A stretch of DNA of 5,856 nt, from positions 1 to 5,856 of the forward strand of contig DBHX01000031.1 of the NCBI GenBank assembly GCA_002296285.1, written 5' to 3'. The position numbers were made by a program, and so were the translations under genes. Source of the stretch: a bacterium UBP8_UBA817 (GTDB taxonomy: Bacteria; Margulisbacteria; Marinamargulisbacteria; UBA817). Shown here in pieces: positions 5,855 to 5,856 of this stretch; position 1 is the stretch's first letter, and the number at the start of each line of letters is the position of its first letter. The notes under the pieces were generated by a model. That model searched no databases and had not been told where the DNA came from. It was given only the letters and a program-made list of their open reading frames with translations.

Positions 5855-5856
5855 CT

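Overview
The window carries five complete protein-coding genes and no RNA gene, insertion sequence or CRISPR array. It looks like chromosomal DNA of a Gram-negative bacterium. The main reason is gmhA, the first gene of ADP-heptose synthesis for LPS core, lying beside two glycosyltransferase genes. Base composition is moderate to AT-rich: a few hand-counted lines give about 45% GC in gmhA and nearer 25-30% in the right-hand glycosyltransferase. Genus cannot be named from the sequence; a gammaproteobacterium is a plausible guess and nothing more.

Layout from left to right. Positions 1-236 hold no gene but contain a 24-bp perfect direct repeat (1-24 and 160-183) flanking a C-rich, almost G-free stretch. 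Next comes a YhiN/HI0933-family flavoprotein on the plus strand (237-1442), facing an NhaC-family Na+/H+ antiporter on the minus strand (1439-3175). A 90-bp divergent promoter region (3176-3265) separates nhaC from gmhA on the plus strand (3266-3826). gmhA faces a GT4 glycosyltransferase on the minus strand (3823-4965). Upstream of that, on the same strand and 45 bp away, is a GT2-like glycosyltransferase (5011-5826), whose own -10 element sits at the right edge of the window.

How the genes relate. GmhA makes the heptose-7-phosphate precursor, and the two glycosyltransferases probably build part of a cell-surface polysaccharide (LPS core, O-chain or capsule). These three genes form a surface-glycan neighbourhood that probably continues to the right. 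The flavoprotein and the antiporter are housekeeping or homeostasis genes with no obvious link to it.

No clearly new biological system is visible. The most unusual features are small. Both convergent gene pairs end on the same 4-bp palindrome, TTAA, each strand reading its stop codon from it. gmhA has a -10 box placed so that its transcript could be leaderless. Homopolymer tracts in nhaC (G8) and the GT4 gene (A9, A8) could be slippage sites. A possible hairpin covers part of the GT4 ribosome-binding site. The upstream G-poor repeat region could be a Rho-loading site or a decayed tandem repeat.
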